From positions 1 through 10,470 of the forward strand of contig JAJFJI010000002.1 in the NCBI GenBank assembly GCA_021774205.1: 10,470 nt of DNA, given 5' to 3'. The notes under the pieces were generated by a model. It was not told the origin of the DNA and made no database searches. It saw nothing but the letters and a program-made list of their open reading frames with translations. Positions 1-7,165 of the stretch are shown one piece after another; the first letter of the stretch is position 1; each line of letters begins with the position of its first letter. The position numbers and the translations under genes were made by a program. The DNA is from Nitrosomonas sp. (GTDB lineage: Bacteria > Pseudomonadota > Gammaproteobacteria > Burkholderiales > Nitrosomonadaceae).

Positions 1-1
1 T

Positions 2-2017
2 GATATCTGGGTGCGTTTTCAGAGAATGCGCGGACATGATATTTATTATGTTTGTGCAGATGATACACATGGTACGCCGATTATGCTGCGTGCCGAAAAA
101 GAAGGCATTACACCGGAGGCACTGATTGCTCGAGTCCATAATGAGCACCTGGCTGATTTTACCGGATTTAACATTCATTTTGATAATTACTACACTACAC
201 ATTCTGATGAAACCCGCCATTTCGCTGAAGAGATTTATCAAAAATTAAAAGCAGCATGGCTGATTTCTGTGCGGACTATTGATCAATTGTATGATCCTGT
301 CAAAAACATTTTCCTGCCGGATCGTTACGTGAAAGGAGAATGTCCTAAATGTGGCGCAAAAGACCAATATAGTGATTCTTGCGAGGTGTGCGGTGCGGCA
401 TATGCGCCGACTGAATTAAAAAATCCGTATTCATCGGTTTCTGGCGCAAAACCGGTACAAAAATCTTCAGAACATTATTTTTTCAGTTTATCTGATAATC
501 GTTGTATTGATTTTTTGCGTCAATGGGCTTGTGAGGCCGATCATTTGCAACCAGAAGCCGCCAATAAAATGCGTGAATGGTTAGGTGAGGCTGGGGAAAA
601 CAAACTGTCGGACTGGGATATTTCGCGTGATGCGCCTTATTTCGGGTTTGAAATTCCAGATGCACCCGGTAAATATTTTTATGTCTGGTTGGATGCGCCT
701 ATTGGTTATATGGGCAGCTTTAAGAATTATTGCGTAAAAAACAATATCGATTTTGACGAATTCTGGTGTAAAGACTCGACAACCGAGCTTTATCATTTTA
801 TCGGTAAGGATATTCTTTATTTTCATGCGCTGTTTTGGCCAGCCATGCTCGAGCATGCCAATTATCGTACACCAACCAAAATATTCGCGCATGGTTTCCT
901 CACCGTGAACGGTGAAAAAATGAGCAAATCGCGCGGTACGTTTATCACCGCGGAAAGCTATCTGCAGCAAAAACTGAACCCTGAGTGGTTGCGTTATTAC
1001 TTTGCAGCAAAACTAAATGGGTCGTTGGAAGATATCGACTTGAACCTGGAAGATTTTATTGCACGGGTTAATTCGGATCTGGTTGGGAAATTTGTCAATA
1101 TTGCCAGCCGCTGCGCTGGATTTATTAGCAAACGTTTTCAAGGCAAACTTGTTGATGGAGAACAGTACCAACTGATGCGTACACTGATTGATGAACGTTT
1201 TTCATCCTGGCGGCCAGACGGTATTGAGCAAGCGTTTGAAGACAGGGATTTTTCAGCAGCTGTGCGGCAAGTTATGAAATTTGCAGATGAGGCCAATGAA
1301 ATGATTCATGAATTGGCACCGTGGGAAATTGCCAAAGACCCACAGCGTAGCAGCGAATTGCAACGTCATTGCAGCCTTGGTATCCAGCTTTTTTATCTGC
1401 TTTCGTGCTATTTGAAGCCGATTCTGCCTAAGACTGTCGAACAAATTGAAACTTTTCTGAATTGCGCGCCATTGGCGTGGCCAGTATTAGCCGAAGGGCA
1501 GCCGGTATCAGATTTGTTGTTGCCTGCGGGTCATTGCATTAACCCCTACCAACATTTGATGACGCGTATTGATGCCAAGCAAATTGACGCGTTAGTTGTT
1601 GCAAACAAACAGGGCCTAGCACGTGCTGCTGATGCATTTTCACGGATACGGCACGGCCAAAAGCAGCAACACGCGGTCGTATCCATTGCAGATACCATTA
1701 CATTCGATGATTTCAGCAAAATCGATTTGCGTATCGCCCGAATTATTAATGCCGAGCATGTGGTGGGTGCCGACAAGCTGCTAAAGTTGACCTTGGATAT
1801 TGGCACTGAACAGCGCATTGTTTTTGCTGGCATCAAATCCGCTTATGAGCCTGAACAACTGAAAGGGCGTTTTACGGTCATGGTGGCTAATCTGGCGCCA
1901 CGTAAAATGAAATTTGGCCTGTCTGAGGGCATGGTGCTGGCAGCCGGCGGGGGCGGTAAGGAACTGTTTCTTCTGTCATCCGATGACGGTGCCCAGGCTG
2001 GGATGAGAGTGACATAA
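2..2017 (+). CDS. metG: Methionyl-tRNA synthetase, 5' end missing (window edge)
   Basis: Charges initiator and elongator tRNA-Met with methionine in the cytoplasm. The reading frame is open from base 2, so the gene begins before the window; against E. coli MetG (recalled) about 33 residues are missing, including the HIGH-type ATP motif. In visible numbering (residue 1 = bases 2-4) the zinc knuckle is C114-x2-C117-x9-C127-x2-C130, and KMSKS lies at 306-310. WISRDAPYFGFEIP-type and YFYVWLDAPIGYMGS-type catalytic-core sequences are well conserved. An anticodon-binding helical domain follows, and a C-terminal Trbp111/EMAP-like tRNA-binding domain starts near 566 (ITFDDFSKIDLRIA), containing NLAPRKMKFGLSEGM. 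This is the long, dimeric, four-cysteine MetRS form. It heads a plus-strand gene series with only 18 bases before the next start. No frameshift is seen. The GTG at 11 is internal and not a start. Confidence 0.97.
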   Translation, partial: DIWVRFQRMRGHDIYYVCADDTHGTPIMLRAEKEGITPEALIARVHNEHLADFTGFNIHFDNYYTTHSDETRHFAEEIYQKLKAAWLISVRTIDQLYDPVKNIFLPDRYVKGECPKCGAKDQYSDSCEVCGAAYAPTELKNPYSSVSGAKPVQKSSEHYFFSLSDNRCIDFLRQWACEADHLQPEAANKMREWLGEAGENKLSDWDISRDAPYFGFEIPDAPGKYFYVWLDAPIGYMGSFKNYCVKNNIDFDEFWCKDSTTELYHFIGKDILYFHALFWPAMLEHANYRTPTKIFAHGFLTVNGEKMSKSRGTFITAESYLQQKLNPEWLRYYFAAKLNGSLEDIDLNLEDFIARVNSDLVGKFVNIASRCAGFISKRFQGKLVDGEQYQLMRTLIDERFSSWRPDGIEQAFEDRDFSAAVRQVMKFADEANEMIHELAPWEIAKDPQRSSELQRHCSLGIQLFYLLSCYLKPILPKTVEQIETFLNCAPLAWPVLAEGQPVSDLLLPAGHCINPYQHLMTRIDAKQIDALVVANKQGLARAADAFSRIRHGQKQQHAVVSIADTITFDDFSKIDLRIARIINAEHVVGADKLLKLTLDIGTEQRIVFAGIKSAYEPEQLKGRFTVMVANLAPRKMKFGLSEGMVLAAGGGGKELFLLSSDDGAQAGMRVT

Positions 2018-2035
2018 TTTTTCGGTGTTTCCCTG

Positions 2036-2407
2036 ATGAATGATGCAATAACTGATCAAATCAGGCGGCTGGAGTTTAAGCTGCTACATAGTGATATGAA
2101 AGTAAGGCCTTCGTTATTGGATGTACTTCTGGCTGAAGAATTTGAAGAAATCGGCGGTCATGGCGCGGTCAGTTCACGGCAGGAAGTTGTCGGCTGGTTG
2201 TTGAATAAAAATCCACAAGACCGCTGGTCACTCACCGATTTCAGGGTCAGAGAATTATCAATTGATTTGGTATTGGCCATTTATCGCGCGGAAAAAATCG
2301 TCGAGAAAAAAAATATTGTGAGTAAAGGCTCTATCAGGAGTTCGATCTGGAAGCACAATACACAGGGCTGGCAAATGGTGTTTCATCAGGCATCAAAAAT
2401 TATCTGA
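2036..2407 (+). CDS. DUF4440 / NTF2-like (SnoaL-fold) small protein
   Basis: A 123-residue soluble protein with no signal peptide or membrane segment. The pattern LLAEEFEEIG near 31-40, a short helix with RQEVVGWL, central strands, and the ending SSIWKHNTQGWQMVFHQ (102-118) are typical of the DUF4440 group of the NTF2-like superfamily. This cone-shaped fold is used by enzymes and ligand-binding proteins, but most DUF4440 members have no assigned function. No catalytic residues can be singled out here. The ATG start lies 18 bases after the metG stop and lacks a clear Shine-Dalgarno sequence, so translational coupling to metG is plausible. The next gene begins 43 bases after its stop. Family assignment is fairly secure; function is unknown. 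Confidence 0.82.
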   Translation: MNDAITDQIRRLEFKLLHSDMKVRPSLLDVLLAEEFEEIGGHGAVSSRQEVVGWLLNKNPQDRWSLTDFRVRELSIDLVLAIYRAEKIVEKKNIVSKGSIRSSIWKHNTQGWQMVFHQASKII

Positions 2408-2436
2408 ATGTGTGAATGGTTTCAAGTGAATGCAGC

Positions 2437-2444
2437 GAGAGGAG
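2437..2444 (+). promoter_or_regulatory. Shine-Dalgarno that sets the yggS start
   Basis: GAGAGGAG ends six bases before the GTG at 2451. The upstream in-frame ATG at 2430 has no comparable site and would place this purine tract inside the coding region, so the GTG is preferred. Confidence 0.6.
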
Positions 2445-2450
2445 AACGCA

Positions 2451-3200
2451 GTGGAGCTGAACGAAGAACAACAATTGAACGAAATAAAATCAAACCTTGA
2501 GACAGTTCAGTGCCGAATTTCGGAAGCCTGTAAGAATGTAGGGCGTGAGCCTAACAGTGTGCGGCTACTGCCCGTTACCAAGACGGTATCTGCCGAGAGA
2601 TTGCGTATTGCCTATGCGGCAGGTTGTCACGAAATGGGCGAAAATAAAATTCAGGAAGCGCGCGAGAAATCAGAAGTGCTCAGTGACCTTGATATAAAAT
2701 GGTGCATTATAGGCCATTTGCAGACCAATAAAGCAAAGTATTTGGCACGTATTGCTGATGAATTTCAAGCGCTTGACAGCATCAAAGTGGCTGAAGCACT
2801 TGATAAACGACTACAAATTGAAGGTCGTTCTATGGATGTTTTTGTGCAGGTCAATAGCTCAGGTGAAGCCAGTAAATTCGGGTTGGCGCCAGAAGATGTG
2901 CGCGCTTTTGTGGCGCAATTACCGAATTATTCATCTCTGAACATTAAAGGGCTGATGACATTGGCTATTTTTTCTCCTGATCATGACCGTGTGCGCCAGT
3001 GTTTTATCAAGATGCGCGAATTGCGGGATATGTTAAGACAGGAAGCGCCGGCCAATCTGTCGTTTGATGAACTTTCAATGGGAATGTCAGGTGATTACGA
3101 AATTGCAGTTGAGGAAGGTGCGACAGTTGTTCGTGTTGGGCAAGCCATATTTGGCAAGCGGCCGCTGCCAGATAGTCATTATTGGCCCGGAGTGGCTTAA
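2451..3200 (+). CDS. yggS: YggS/PROSC family PLP-homeostasis protein
   Basis: Single-domain PLP-binding protein with the alanine-racemase-like TIM-barrel fold. The family buffers pyridoxal phosphate and affects amino-acid and keto-acid pools; no enzymatic activity is established for it. With the GTG start it is 249 residues, slightly longer than the usual ~230, because of an extra polar N-terminus. The PLP lysine is K44 in LLPVTKT. Further family signatures are HEMGENKIQEA, WCIIGHLQTNKAKY, VQVNSSGEASKFG, and the phosphate-binding end SMGMSGDYEIAVEEGA (from 209) plus VRVGQAIFGKR (from 227). An ATG 21 bases upstream would add seven residues but has no ribosome site. It lies between a DUF4440 gene and radA rather than beside proC. 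The frame is intact. Confidence 0.95.
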   Translation: MELNEEQQLNEIKSNLETVQCRISEACKNVGREPNSVRLLPVTKTVSAERLRIAYAAGCHEMGENKIQEAREKSEVLSDLDIKWCIIGHLQTNKAKYLARIADEFQALDSIKVAEALDKRLQIEGRSMDVFVQVNSSGEASKFGLAPEDVRAFVAQLPNYSSLNIKGLMTLAIFSPDHDRVRQCFIKMRELRDMLRQEAPANLSFDELSMGMSGDYEIAVEEGATVVRVGQAIFGKRPLPDSHYWPGVA

Positions 3201-3265
3201 ATGCACCGCTATGTAAAATCTGCGTCCAAGGTTTTTTTAGGGTTGATCCAGTAGCAATTTTATTT

Positions 3266-4615
3266 ATGGCAAAACAAAAATCCGTTTATTCATGCACTGA
3301 ATGTGGTGGGCAAGCCCTGAAGTGGCAAGGACAGTGTCCACACTGCCAGGCCTGGAACACATTGATCGAAACCATTGCTGATAAAATTGTGTCACGTTTC
3401 AGTCCGGTCTCGGCGATTGATCGGGTGCAAAATTTAAGTGAAGTCGAGGCAGGTGAGACGCCACGGTTTTCTTCTGGTGTGGTGGAGTTAGACCGGGTGT
3501 TGGGTGGTGGTCTGGTGAAAGGTGGCGTAATTCTGCTGGGAGGTGATCCAGGAATTGGTAAATCTACCCTTTTGCTGCAAGCATTGGCATATATTTCCAC
3601 TAGCCATAATGTTTTGTATGTGAGCGGGGAAGAATCAGCGCAGCAAGTGGCATTACGGGCCCAGCGTCTGGCGCTTGATGTAAAAACAGTTAATTTGCTG
3701 GCGGAAATCCAGTTAGAAAAAATTCAGGCCATTCTTGGTGAACATAAACCGGATGTCGCGGTCATTGATTCAATCCAAACCATCTATTCGGATGCATTAC
3801 AGTCTGCACCCGGCTCAGTGGCGCAAGTACGTGAATGTGCGGCTCAATTAACGCGGCTCGCGAAGGCCAGCGGGACCTGTATTATTCTGGTGGGTCATGT
3901 AACAAAAGAAGGTGCGTTGGCTGGGCCGCGCGTGTTGGAGCATATGGTGGATACCGTGCTGTATTTCGAGGGGGATACCCATTCCAGCTTTCGTTTAATT
4001 CGCGCTTTCAAAAATCGTTTTGGTGCAGTCAATGAACTGGGTGTTTTTGCGATGACTGAAAAAGGCCTGCGCGAAGTGAGTAATCCATCTGCGTTATTTC
4101 TCTCGCATCATGGGGGGCAGGTGCCGGGTTCTTGCGTGATGGTGACGCAAGAAGGATCGCGTCCGCTATTAGTAGAAATTCAGGCGTTGGTCGATGAGGC
4201 GCGTGCCCCAAATCCCAGACGGTTAAGTGTGGGGCTGGAGCAAAACCGGTTGGCCATGTTGTTGGCTGTATTGCATCGTCATGCGGGTATTCCCTGTTTT
4301 GATCAGGATGTATTTGTGAATGCGGTTGGGGGTGTGAAAATTACCGAGCCTGGCGCTGATCTAGCCGTTTTGCTCGCCATCGTTTCTTCGCTTAAGAATA
4401 AACCGTTACCCGAAAAAATGGTGGTGATTGGAGAAATCGGTTTGGCCGGCGAAGTGCGTCCAGTTCAACGTGGCCAGGAAAGATTAAAAGAGGCTGCCAA
4501 ACTCGGGTTTAATCAGGCCATTATTCCCAAGGCCAATCAACCGAAAAAGCCAATTTCCGGGATGGATATTATGGCGGTCGAACGCGTTGAAGAAGCCGTT
4601 GCGACACTGTATTAA
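3266..4615 (+). CDS. radA: DNA repair/recombination ATPase RadA (Sms)
   Basis: RecA-like hexameric ATPase that promotes branch migration of recombination intermediates and processing of stalled or broken forks in the cytoplasm. 449 residues, close to the family norm. The N-terminal C4 zinc finger is C10-x2-C13-x10-C24-x2-C27. Walker A is GGDPGIGKST at 92-101 (K99) and Walker B is VAVID ending at D168. The RadA-specific KNRFG motif is at 249-253, and a C-terminal Lon-protease-like domain covers roughly 290-449 (GVKITEPGADLAVLLAI, GEIGLAGEVRPV). The ATG at 3266 was chosen because MAKQKSVYSCTECGG matches the usual RadA N-terminus; the frame runs open back to a TTG at 3182 inside yggS, but those 28 residues are not RadA-like. 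No strong Shine-Dalgarno is seen. It sits 65 bases after yggS and 25 bases before the membrane protein gene. Confidence 0.97.
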   Translation: MAKQKSVYSCTECGGQALKWQGQCPHCQAWNTLIETIADKIVSRFSPVSAIDRVQNLSEVEAGETPRFSSGVVELDRVLGGGLVKGGVILLGGDPGIGKSTLLLQALAYISTSHNVLYVSGEESAQQVALRAQRLALDVKTVNLLAEIQLEKIQAILGEHKPDVAVIDSIQTIYSDALQSAPGSVAQVRECAAQLTRLAKASGTCIILVGHVTKEGALAGPRVLEHMVDTVLYFEGDTHSSFRLIRAFKNRFGAVNELGVFAMTEKGLREVSNPSALFLSHHGGQVPGSCVMVTQEGSRPLLVEIQALVDEARAPNPRRLSVGLEQNRLAMLLAVLHRHAGIPCFDQDVFVNAVGGVKITEPGADLAVLLAIVSSLKNKPLPEKMVVIGEIGLAGEVRPVQRGQERLKEAAKLGFNQAIIPKANQPKKPISGMDIMAVERVEEAVATLY

Positions 4616-4640
4616 TGTGGTAAAAGAATCGGCCAACAGA

Positions 4641-5432
4641 ATGAACGGGCGGGTGCCTGTATGGCTTTGGATAATCGGTTTTTTGTCAGCGGCAACCCTT
4701 CTGGCTGCAGCAATACTGCCACCCATTCCACAGCCAGTGGAGTATCATCAATTTGCAGACGGGCGGATTTTTTTTAGTATTCCCAATTTTCTTAATGTTG
4801 CGTCTAATCTGGCGCTTTTATATTGCGGCATGGCGGGTTTGGTATTTTTGCTGCGATCACCCGAAACGCTAAATCACGGCACATTCATCCAATTATCCGA
4901 GCGTTGGCCATATATATTTCTGTTTTTGAGTGTGACTATGACCTGTTTTGGGTCAGCCTATTATCATTGGGTGCCTGATAACGAGCGGTTGCTTTGGGAT
5001 CGTTTGCCGATTGCAACCGGTATTACGGCGTTGTTGGCAGCGACACTGGCTGAGCGCGTTAGTACGAAAATGGGCTTGCGCTTGTTGCCGTGGCTGATGT
5101 TAATTGGCGTTAGCAGTGTATTGTATTGGTATTGGAGTGAACAGCAGGGTGCCGGGAATTTGAATTTTTATATCGTCACACAATTTTATTCGTTGCTATT
5201 AATTGTCATGCTGGGGTTATTATTGCCATCCCGGTATACGCATGGCGCAGTGATGTATTGGGTTATTGGGTTATACGGGATTGCTAAAATTGTAGAATCT
5301 CTGGATCGGGAAATTTATGTGCTTGGTGGGGTAATCAGTGGTCATACCCTGAAACATTTATTCGCTGCGTTGGCGGTTTACTGGATATTAAGAATGCTGC
5401 AAAAGCGTTCTCCAGTACCGGAGGTGCGGTAG
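4641..5432 (+). CDS. CREST superfamily membrane hydrolase (alkaline ceramidase-like)
   Basis: A 263-residue polytopic inner-membrane protein, probably a zinc-dependent amide hydrolase acting on a lipid; the substrate is unknown. By eye there is one N-terminal membrane segment (7-27) followed by a seven-segment core (about 52-72, 90-110, 123-139, 148-164, 177-195, 201-219, 233-253). The core carries the CREST residues: S105-x3-H109, D120 eleven residues later, and H235-x3-H239. As I recall, human ACER3 uses S77, H81, D92, H217 and H221, with identical local spacing. Other signatures are YHQFADGR, IPNFLNVASNL and YYHWVPDNERLLWDRLP. The acidic calcium-site residues of ACER3 are not recognisable. 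The ATG at 4641 is preferred; a GTG at 4617 and a TTG at 4587 (overlapping radA) are in frame, and none has a good ribosome site. It is the last gene of the block and is followed by a terminator. Family assignment is good, function inferred. Confidence 0.83.
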   Translation: MNGRVPVWLWIIGFLSAATLLAAAILPPIPQPVEYHQFADGRIFFSIPNFLNVASNLALLYCGMAGLVFLLRSPETLNHGTFIQLSERWPYIFLFLSVTMTCFGSAYYHWVPDNERLLWDRLPIATGITALLAATLAERVSTKMGLRLLPWLMLIGVSSVLYWYWSEQQGAGNLNFYIVTQFYSLLLIVMLGLLLPSRYTHGAVMYWVIGLYGIAKIVESLDREIYVLGGVISGHTLKHLFAALAVYWILRMLQKRSPVPEVR

Positions 5433-5484
5433 CAAAAATCCTAAAAAAGCATGGTCGTTGCAAATGAGCGCTAATCAAACAAAT

Positions 5485-5513
5485 AAAATGATCCGGGTGA
5501 GCCGGATCATTTT
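5485..5513. terminator. Bidirectional intrinsic terminator between convergent genes
   Basis: A perfect 12-base-pair inverted repeat (AAAATGATCCGG / CCGGATCATTTT) with the five-base loop GTGAG. On the plus strand the right arm ends in TTTT; on the minus strand the hairpin is followed by a T-rich run (TTTTATTTGTTT). It lies 52 bases after the membrane protein stop and 28 bases after the rhlE stop on the opposite strand, so it can end transcription from both sides. Confidence 0.87.
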
Positions 5514-5541
5514 CTAACGCAAAGCCAAGGCGATACAGGGG

Positions 5542-6918
5542 CTAATACTTATGCCGCTGTTCTTTTCTGCGTGAATTTCCACGATCATGTTCATTGCCAT
5601 ATAGGCGATTGCCGTTATTGTCGTCGCCATACGAGCGGTTGTGGCTGTTTGATTGGTTTCCATTGGCGCTATTGAAGCTTTGCTTGTTGCTATTATCATT
5701 CGACCATGAGCGAGACCGTTTTTGCGTAATGCTGGGTGTTTTTCTTGACCTTCCACCAGTAGTTGCCGGGCGTGGCTTGAATCGTGGCTCCATACCTGGC
5801 ACAACATGTGAGGTAATGGATTGACCCGTAAAGTTCTCGATTCTTTTTAGATGAATTCTGTCATTTCCTGAAGCAAACGATACGGCAATGCCCGATGCGC
5901 CAGCACGACCCGTGCGGCCAATACGATGCACATAGTCTTCAGCAAATTTTGGCAAATCAAAGTTGATCACATGGGTAATGTCCGTCACATCAATGCCTCG
6001 TGCGGCCACATCAGTGGCAACCAGTATTTGTAATCCACCACGGCGAAGTTTGGTTAATGTTCGCGTGCGTTCACGTTGATTCATGTCTCCATGCAATGCG
6101 GCGGCGTCATAGCCCTGGGTGGAAAGATTGTCTGCCAGTGTATCGGCGTCACGTTTGGTCGCGGTAAAAACAATGGCTTGTTTTAGTGTTTCATCTTGTA
6201 GTACATGGCCCAGTAATCGATTCTTATGTGACAGATTGTCCACGTAATGCAGCCGTTGTTCAATATTTTCGAGTCTTGCTCGCTGTGTGGCGATCTGGAT
6301 TCGTTTGGGTGTTTTGAGAAGGCGTGCGGCAATTTTATCTATTGCACTATCGAGTGTGGCGGAGAATAGCAAGGTTTGCCGTGTAGCAGGCGTTGCGGAT
6401 GCGATTTTTTCAACGTCGTCAATAAAACCCATATCCAGCATTCGGTCTGCTTCATCCAATACCAGCATTTCCAGACGAGAAAAATCGATGCGCCCACGCT
6501 GAATGTGGTCGAGTAAACGTCCAGGCGTGGCCACCAGAATATCAACCGGCTGTGATAATAATTTATTTTGGACGGGATAGGGCATGCCACCCAATATACT
6601 GACTACCTTGGTGCGAGGCAGGTGTCGGCCATATTTTGTTGCGGCTTCAGATACCTGTAATGCCAGTTCGCGGGTTGGCGTAAGTATCAAGACGCGCGGG
6701 CCGCGGCTACGCACTTCGGGTGGTGTAGCGAGTTGATGTAATGCTGGCAGCATGAATGCGGCGGTTTTGCCGGTACCCGTTTGGGCTGAAGCCATAACAT
6801 CATGACCTGACAGTAATTCTGGAATCGCTTGTTCCTGGATAGGCGTGGGCGTTGTATAGCCTGCTTCGTTAATTGCTTTGAGGATGAGAGGATGCAAGTT
6901 TAGGGTTTCAAAAGACAC
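5542..6918 (-). CDS. rhlE: DEAD-box ATP-dependent RNA helicase, RhlE type
   Basis: Unwinds short RNA duplexes; RhlE proteins act in ribosome maturation and RNA turnover. 458 residues from the GTG at 6918. Motifs in order: Q motif (GYTTPTPIQ, 20-28), motif I AQTGTGKT (K51), Ia PTRELALQ, Ib TPGRLLD, II DEAD (155-158), III SAT (186-188), IV IVFTATK, V ARGID, VI HRIGRTGR (331-338). After about residue 384 comes a basic, low-complexity tail rich in Asn, Ser, Arg and Gly, with 13 Asn among the last 55 residues. The GTG start gives MSFETLNLHP, the usual RhlE opening, and has a ribosome site; a TTG at 6945 would add nine residues without family support. It converges on the membrane protein gene and lies 247 bases downstream of tyrS, so it probably has its own promoter. 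RhlE is preferred over SrmB, DeaD or RhlB because of the N-terminus, size and short tail. Confidence 0.94.
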   Translation of the reverse strand: MSFETLNLHPLILKAINEAGYTTPTPIQEQAIPELLSGHDVMASAQTGTGKTAAFMLPALHQLATPPEVRSRGPRVLILTPTRELALQVSEAATKYGRHLPRTKVVSILGGMPYPVQNKLLSQPVDILVATPGRLLDHIQRGRIDFSRLEMLVLDEADRMLDMGFIDDVEKIASATPATRQTLLFSATLDSAIDKIAARLLKTPKRIQIATQRARLENIEQRLHYVDNLSHKNRLLGHVLQDETLKQAIVFTATKRDADTLADNLSTQGYDAAALHGDMNQRERTRTLTKLRRGGLQILVATDVAARGIDVTDITHVINFDLPKFAEDYVHRIGRTGRAGASGIAVSFASGNDRIHLKRIENFTGQSITSHVVPGMEPRFKPRPATTGGRSRKTPSITQKRSRSWSNDNSNKQSFNSANGNQSNSHNRSYGDDNNGNRLYGNEHDRGNSRRKEQRHKY

Positions 6919-7165
6919 ATTATTTTCCTGATAAATAAAAAACAAACGCGCGAGCAGGAAATGACTGCCAGATAAAGATTGGCTATGTACCGCTAGCGCA
7001 GAAATATAGCACCGCTGCTAACCAAGGGTATAGCACAATCCTTACAAGAAATTTGATAATTGCAGAATAGAGAGGTCAGGAACGATGAAGTCAGAAATTA
7101 GCGTATTCACGCTCATCTGATGCGCAATTATACATTAATTAGTTGTCACATAGGGTTAATATTTT
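6919..7165 (-). other. rhlE leader / tyrS-rhlE intergenic region
   Basis: 247 bases without a credible gene. Read on the minus strand it holds two copies of GTGCTATA (plus-strand TATAGCAC at 7005-7012 and 7029-7036), 24 bases apart. Each copy includes an extended -10-like TGCTATA (TGC-TATATT at 7003-7011, TGC-TATACC at 7027-7035). No convincing -35 box accompanies either. An eight-base palindrome CGCTAGCG lies at 6991-6998, and a weak AGCG/CGCT stem near 7099-7112 follows the tyrS stop without a T-tract. The region probably contains the rhlE promoter and a long untranslated leader, but the exact promoter cannot be fixed. Confidence 0.35.
6926..6930 (-). promoter_or_regulatory. Shine-Dalgarno that sets the rhlE start
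   Basis: On the minus strand CAGGA precedes the GTG at 6918 by a seven-base spacer (AAATAAT). This supports the GTG over the upstream in-frame TTG at 6945, which would place the site inside the coding sequence. Confidence 0.55.

Noticed and set aside
581..970. 129-codon open frame on the minus strand inside metG
   Set aside because: Antisense to conserved MetRS catalytic sequence, no family resemblance, no ribosome site; a shadow of metG.
3182..3265. In-frame 28-residue N-terminal extension of radA from a TTG
   Set aside because: Overlaps the end of yggS, is not RadA-like, and the ATG at 3266 gives the normal family N-terminus directly before the zinc finger.
4587..4640. Longer start for the CREST protein (TTG at 4587 or GTG at 4617)
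   Set aside because: The added residues are polar and partly overlap radA; no ribosome site. The GTG at 4617, one base after the radA stop, cannot be fully excluded.
6287..6502. Plus-strand open frame inside rhlE
   Set aside because: Opposite to helicase motifs II and III; serine- and isoleucine-rich shadow translation without domain character.
7099..7112. Possible terminator hairpin AGCG-loop-CGCT after tyrS
   Set aside because: Only four base pairs and no following T-tract on the minus strand.
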